The position numbers and the translations under genes were made by a program. DNA of 9,136 bases from JAAYAY01 sp964429355 (lineage in GTDB: Bacteria; Planctomycetota; Planctomycetia; Pirellulales; Thermoguttaceae), in contig CAYSCH010000377.1 in assembly GCA_964429355.1 (NCBI GenBank), positions 1 to 9,136 on the forward strand. The letters are read 5' to 3'. This document shows, piece after piece, positions 5,732 to 9,136 of this stretch (position 1 is the first letter of the stretch; each line of letters opens with the position of its first letter). The notes below the pieces were generated by a model. It saw only the letters and a program-made list of their open reading frames with translations. It searched no databases and was not told where the DNA came from.

Positions 5732-8326
5732 ATGTCCGAATACCAGAACGTCGAAAAGCCACAGCTCGATCAACTGGCCGCCCTCGGGTGGCGGGTGATT
5801 GACCAGGGACCCAGCTTCCCCACCGAACCGGCCAGGAGCCTGCGGACCGGCTTCCGGGAAGTCACGCTCCGGGAGACCTTCAACCGTGCCGTCCGGGCCA
5901 TCAACCTGACCGAGGACGGCGAGGAGTGGCTGACGGACAAGCAACTTGACGACCTGCACGATCAACTTCTCCAGCACCCCGGGGCGAGCCTCTTGGAGGC
6001 CAACGAGGCGGTCCTCAAGCTGCTCTACCGGGCCCAGGTCGATCGGAACGAACTCAGCGGCGAAGAGTACCCCAACGTCAAACTGATCGACTTTGAGCAC
6101 CCGACCCGCAACGACTTCCTGGCGATCAACCAGTTTCGCATCGACACACCCGGCGGCACGAAGTCGTGCATCATCCCCGACATCGTGCTGTTTGTGAACG
6201 GCCTGCCACTGGTGGTGATCGAGTGCAAGGACGCCACGCAGATCCAGGCGAACCCCATGGAAGAGGCGTTCAAACAGTTGATGCGGTACAGCGAACAACG
6301 GGAGGCCACCAAGGCGGCCGGTTTGCGGGAGGGGGAACCCCGGCTGTTCTTCACGAACGCGATGATTGTCCGCTCCTGCGGCGAAAGGTGCGAGTTCGGC
6401 TCGATCACGGCAACCCAGGAAGAATACTTCTACCCGTGGCGGGATATCTGGCCCGAGAAGTATAGAGACTACACGCCGCCCCTGGGCGTGGAGCGGGCCC
6501 AGGAACTGCTCGTGCAGGGAATGCTGCCCCCGGAGACCCTGCTCGATATCGTGAGGACCTGCACCGTACTGATGGACGTGGGCAAAACCCGGGTCAAGAT
6601 CGTGGCCCGCTACCAGCAGTATCGGGCGGTGGGCAAGATCGTCCAGCGCCTCCGCACGGGGCAGACGCCGGCCGATCGTTCGGGCGTGATCTGGCACACC
6701 CAGGGCTCGGGCAAGTCGCTCACGACGGTCTTCCTGATCCGCAAGCTGCGGATGTGCGAGGATCTGAAGGACTACAAGGTCTGCCTGATCAACGACCGTA
6801 CCGACCTGGAGGAGCAACTGGGCAGGACGGCCCAGTTGACCGGCGAAACGGTGACCTACATCGAGAGCGCCGAGGACCTGCGGGAAAAACTGGCCACCGA
6901 TGCGTCGAACCTGAACATGGTCATGGTCCACAAGTTCCGGGAATTCCGAGACAGCGGCCTGCCCGACTACCTGGAGAGCGTGCTGGAGGTGCCGACGTTC
7001 GAGACGTTTGGGATCGTGAACCGCTCCGAACGAATCCTGCTGATGATCGACGAGGCCCACCGTACCCAGTCGGGCGACCTGGGCGACAATCTCTTCGAGG
7101 CATTCCCCAGCGCCACCCGGCTGGCCTTCACCGGCACGCCGCTGATCGTCGTCAAGGACAAGAAGAAGACCGTCGAACGGTTCGGCCAGTACATCGACAA
7201 GTACAAGCTGCAAGACGCCGTCGACGACAATGCCACCGTGCAGATCCTCTATCAGGGGAAGACAGCCGATTCGGCAGTGACCCACAAGCACGAGTTCGAT
7301 ACGAAGGTCGACGAGCTTGCCGAGGAGCACGTCACGTCGCAGCTTCGCAAGGCCGAGAACGTCGAGACGCTCAAGCGGATGGCCGAGCGGGAAGGTCGGA
7401 CCTTTGACGACCTGCTTAGGGAGCGGACGGACGAAGAGATCCTGGCACTGAAGAAGAAGTGGGGCACGAGCGGCGATCTGTTGGAGGCCGACGAGCGGAT
7501 TGGAGCGATTGCCGCCGATCTGGTCGACCACTACATCGAGAACATCCTGCCCAACGGGTTCAAGGCCCAGGTGGTCTGTTCGTCGAAGATGGCGGGCGTG
7601 AAGTACAAAAAGGCGATCGACCAGGCCCTGGCCGAGCGGCTGGCGGAGGAGGAGGCCAAGCCCGTCTGGCTCGACGATCCGACCACTCTACCCGAGGACG
7701 ATCGGCTTTGGTATCGGGACGATGAACTCTGTCGGCGGATCGGATTTCTGAAGTCGGTGGTTGTGGTCTCCTCCGAAGGAACGAACGAGCCGGCGGTGAT
7801 TACGGCCGGCCCGGACGCTTCGATCAGGATCGAGTCCCTGAACGGGGAGCGGATTGTGGCCCGACGTTACCGCAACCGTCGCATCGGTGAGTTTCTTAGG
7901 GAACTGGACCTGACCGAAGGCCGCTGCACGGGAATCCCGACCATGCGTGCGGCTATGGCCGTGAACGGCTCGCCGCCGCCGAAGTTCACTACGGACGTGA
8001 GCCGGACATATTTCTTCGTTGAGTTGCTGGCCCATCCTGACCTGCCTGGAGTCGGCGGGGCACATGATGAGGCGCATGACAAGGTGCATGTGGACCTGAG
8101 TGAAACCGAGGAGTCGATTCTTCGGTTCGTTGCACAGCAGGCCAGGAGTAAGCCGGAGATCGCCGAGCATCTCGGTATGGGCCGAAAGAGCGGTAGCCTC
8201 TACCGGGCCTTGCTTGCGTTGCGAGAAGGGGATTTCATTGAGTTCACGTTGCCCGACAAACCCCAGAGCCGGAACCAGCAGTACCGAATCACACGAAAAG
8301 GCTCCATGAGCCTCGGTGGCGAATGA
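5732..8326 (+). CDS. hsdR: chimera: HsdR N-terminal two thirds fused to GHKL/winged-helix tail
   Basis: An 864-residue open frame made of two families. Residues 1 to about 690 are type I restriction subunit HsdR: a typical MSEYQ start, a PD-(D/E)XK nuclease with D150, E164 and K166 (PDIVLFVN, VIECKD; HSDR_N), then motor domain 1 with Walker A H322-TQGSGK328-S329, D440-EAH443 and T467-GTP470. The part up to GTNEPAVITA (about 692) is normal HsdR; the second motor domain with its late helicase motifs and the C-terminal region are missing. From GPDASIRIESLNGER on, the protein is the end of an AlbA_2/HATPase_c_4 protein (RYRNRRIGEFLRELDLTEGR, TGIPTMRAAM, NGSPPPKF), with a winged helix at about 790-850. 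The fusion keeps frame. Translocation is not expected; nuclease or ATP binding could remain. Either a recent deletion product, a retained fusion or an assembly artefact. Confidence 0.82.
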   Translation: MSEYQNVEKPQLDQLAALGWRVIDQGPSFPTEPARSLRTGFREVTLRETFNRAVRAINLTEDGEEWLTDKQLDDLHDQLLQHPGASLLEANEAVLKLLYRAQVDRNELSGEEYPNVKLIDFEHPTRNDFLAINQFRIDTPGGTKSCIIPDIVLFVNGLPLVVIECKDATQIQANPMEEAFKQLMRYSEQREATKAAGLREGEPRLFFTNAMIVRSCGERCEFGSITATQEEYFYPWRDIWPEKYRDYTPPLGVERAQELLVQGMLPPETLLDIVRTCTVLMDVGKTRVKIVARYQQYRAVGKIVQRLRTGQTPADRSGVIWHTQGSGKSLTTVFLIRKLRMCEDLKDYKVCLINDRTDLEEQLGRTAQLTGETVTYIESAEDLREKLATDASNLNMVMVHKFREFRDSGLPDYLESVLEVPTFETFGIVNRSERILLMIDEAHRTQSGDLGDNLFEAFPSATRLAFTGTPLIVVKDKKKTVERFGQYIDKYKLQDAVDDNATVQILYQGKTADSAVTHKHEFDTKVDELAEEHVTSQLRKAENVETLKRMAEREGRTFDDLLRERTDEEILALKKKWGTSGDLLEADERIGAIAADLVDHYIENILPNGFKAQVVCSSKMAGVKYKKAIDQALAERLAEEEAKPVWLDDPTTLPEDDRLWYRDDELCRRIGFLKSVVVVSSEGTNEPAVITAGPDASIRIESLNGERIVARRYRNRRIGEFLRELDLTEGRCTGIPTMRAAMAVNGSPPPKFTTDVSRTYFFVELLAHPDLPGVGGAHDEAHDKVHVDLSETEESILRFVAQQARSKPEIAEHLGMGRKSGSLYRALLALREGDFIEFTLPDKPQSRNQQYRITRKGSMSLGGE

Positions 8327-8328
8327 TT

Positions 8329-8416
8329 GGCGTATGAGCGGGCTCTCCTCGTCGTAAGTGCTTGAAAGAGAATGGTTTCCGGCAGGCACGGTGCGGGCGT
8401 ATGATCAGGCGTATGA
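8329..8416 (+). repeat. three copies of GGCGTATGA
   Basis: The 9-mer GGCGTATGA occurs at 8329-8337, 8396-8404 and 8408-8416; the last two are 12 bases apart, start to start. They lie in the gap before the second hsdR start. Possible operator or remnant of local duplication; the function is unknown. Confidence 0.4.
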
Positions 8417-8441
8417 AGGTTACCAGATAGGCCAGACCGAA

Positions 8442-8592
8442 ATGTCCGAATACCAGGCTGTCGAAAAACCGCTTGTCGACCAACTCGCCGCCCTCGGCTG
8501 GCGGGTGATCGACCAGGGACCGGGCTTTTCCACCGATCCGGTAGGAGCCTGCGAACCAGTTTCCGGGAGGTCACGCTGCGGGAGACGTTCAG
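8442..8592 (+). pseudogene. hsdR: second hsdR start, truncated and frameshifted stub
   Basis: The ATG at 8442 begins MSEYQAVEKPLVDQLAALGW, closely matching the first residues of the hsdR chimera at 5732. My hand alignment of about 152 bases gives roughly 84% identity (24 substitutions). One base is missing near 8541 (GGTAGGAGC here, GGCCAGGAGC in the other copy), which shifts the frame. Corrected, it continues RSLRTSFREVTLRETF and then loses all likeness near 8592. At this divergence it is a paralogue from another type I system rather than a fresh tandem copy. The remaining ~95% of the gene is absent. Confidence 0.75.
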
Positions 8593-8685
8593 GTGCAAGC
8601 AATTGGAGCCCCGAAACCGCCGAGAGTCGGTGACTACTACTTGCAGGACGAGAGGAAGCGGGTCGTGTTCCTTTCAAAGGATTGA
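8593..8685 (+). pseudogene. 3' remnant of an unrecognised gene
   Basis: The frame from 8593 to the TGA at 8683-8685 gives about 30 residues ending GDYYLQDERKRVVFLSKD, which has the composition of a genuine protein C-terminus. It begins exactly where the hsdR stub loses likeness and ends 4 bases before the next start codon, a normal operon spacing. I do not recognise the family. Because DUF5131 genes are commonly paired with a three-Cys-motif partner (TcmP), the lost gene might have been that partner, but I see no motif to support it. Confidence 0.45.
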
Positions 8686-8689
8686 GAAT

Positions 8690-9136
8690 GTGGGTACCAC
8701 GAAAATCGAATGGACCGAGTCGACCTGGAATCCCGTCACGGGCTGCACCAAGATCAGCGCCGGATGCGCCAATTGTTACGCCGAACGGATGGCCACACGG
8801 CTCCAGGCAATGGGCCAGCCGAATTACCGCAACGGGTTCAAGGTCACGAGCCACCAGCAAGTCCTGGACCTGCCATTATCCTGGAAGGCGCCTCGGAGAG
8901 TCTTCGTGAACTCGATGAGCGACCTGTTCCACGAAGATGTTCCCGAAGACTTCATCCGCTCGATCTTCGACGTGATGAAGCAGGCCCACTGGCATCAGTT
9001 CCAGGTCCTGACGAAGCGGGATAAGCGACTGGTCGAGTTGGCTCCCCATCTTCAGTGGCCGGACAATGTCTGGATGGGGGTGACGGTCGAGAACCGGAAG
9101 GCCAAACCGAGGATCACGGCCCTCCGCAAGGTCCCG
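8690..9136 (+). CDS. DUF5131 / phage Gp37-Gp68 three-Cys-motif protein, N-terminal part
   Basis: Start of a DUF5131 (Gp37_Gp68, PF07505) protein, found in phages and bacterial accessory regions and often beside the partner protein TcmP; its biochemical role is not settled. The first 149 codons are present. GTG at 8690 is chosen because it gives MGTTKIEWTESTWNPVTGC, the usual start of the family, with AAGG about 9 bases upstream (8677-8680). Landmarks: C19-x6-C26-x2-C29-Y30 (the three-Cys motif, probable metal or cluster ligands), RRVFVNSMSDLFHEDVP, FQVLTKR and VWMGVTVEN. The reading frame is intact to the window's right edge. Other frames over the same DNA give long but shadow peptides. Confidence 0.88.
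   Translation, partial: MGTTKIEWTESTWNPVTGCTKISAGCANCYAERMATRLQAMGQPNYRNGFKVTSHQQVLDLPLSWKAPRRVFVNSMSDLFHEDVPEDFIRSIFDVMKQAHWHQFQVLTKRDKRLVELAPHLQWPDNVWMGVTVENRKAKPRITALRKVP

Noticed and set aside
5573..7531. 652-codon open frame on the minus strand across hsdR
   Set aside because: Long antisense frames are expected opposite GC-rich genes. The peptide is Val/Leu/Asp/His-rich without motifs, while the plus strand encodes HsdR with all early motifs.
2771..8326. BREX or DISARM locus
   Set aside because: No PglZ, BrxA/BrxC, PglX or DrmA/DrmB-like sequence is visible; all recognisable defence genes are type I restriction or its accessories.
7688..8389. 233-codon minus-strand frame over the hsdR chimera tail
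   Set aside because: Antisense to the GHKL/winged-helix part, with no motif and no ribosome binding site seen.
8682..9024. Plus-strand frames starting at 8682 and 8710
   Set aside because: Both lie over the DUF5131 gene in other frames and give Arg/Pro-rich peptides; the three-Cys motif and the family start are in the 8690 frame.

Overview
The window looks like a defence/accessory island in a GC-rich bacterium, most likely a planctomycete. This inference rests on a secreted sulfatase with a CLPSR formylglycine site at the left edge, a RepA-like AAA ATPase of a type common in that phylum, and the style of the type I restriction genes. No rRNA, tRNA or integrase is visible, so the lineage call is family-level inference, not proof.

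Layout. (1) Positions 1-330, minus strand: 5' part of a sulfatase gene with signal peptide, running off the left edge. (2) 331-613: a short gap with no clear gene. (3) 614-1714, minus: RepA-like ATPase, preceded by a near-consensus sigma70-type promoter (TTGACA-17 nt-TACTAT). (4) 1789-2108: mostly gene-free, with a possible decayed gene end at 1982-2077. (5) 2109-5298, plus: the start of a DUF91/NucS-type endonuclease gene, cut after its first 65 or so codons and joined to the C-terminal end of a type I methyltransferase (HsdM), which also carries a frameshift; then two intact, overlapping genes, a GIY-YIG/DUF4357 nuclease and an AlbA_2/GHKL ATP-binding protein. (6) 5299-5731: an AT-rich gap with a cluster of TCAGACAAA-type repeats and inverted repeats. 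(7) 5732-8326: an in-frame chimera whose first ~690 residues are HsdR (nuclease plus first motor domain) and whose last ~170 are the C-terminus of a second AlbA_2/GHKL-type protein. (8) 8442-8592: a stub of a second, diverged hsdR. (9) 8593-8685: the last ~30 codons of an unrecognised gene. (10) 8690-9136: start of a DUF5131 (phage Gp37/Gp68, three-Cys-motif) gene running off the right edge.

How it fits together. The plus-strand genes look like the remains of one or more type I restriction-modification loci. No specificity subunit (HsdS) is present, the HsdM catalytic domain is gone, HsdR has lost its second motor domain, and a second hsdR survives only as a stub. As a classical type I system the visible genes should not work. 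The GIY-YIG and AlbA_2/GHKL genes in the middle are full length, share a 4-base start/stop overlap, and may be the part still under selection. Three gene-to-gene junctions on the same strand within about 6.3 kb suggest repeated deletion among co-directional defence genes. A metagenomic misassembly would look similar and must be excluded first.
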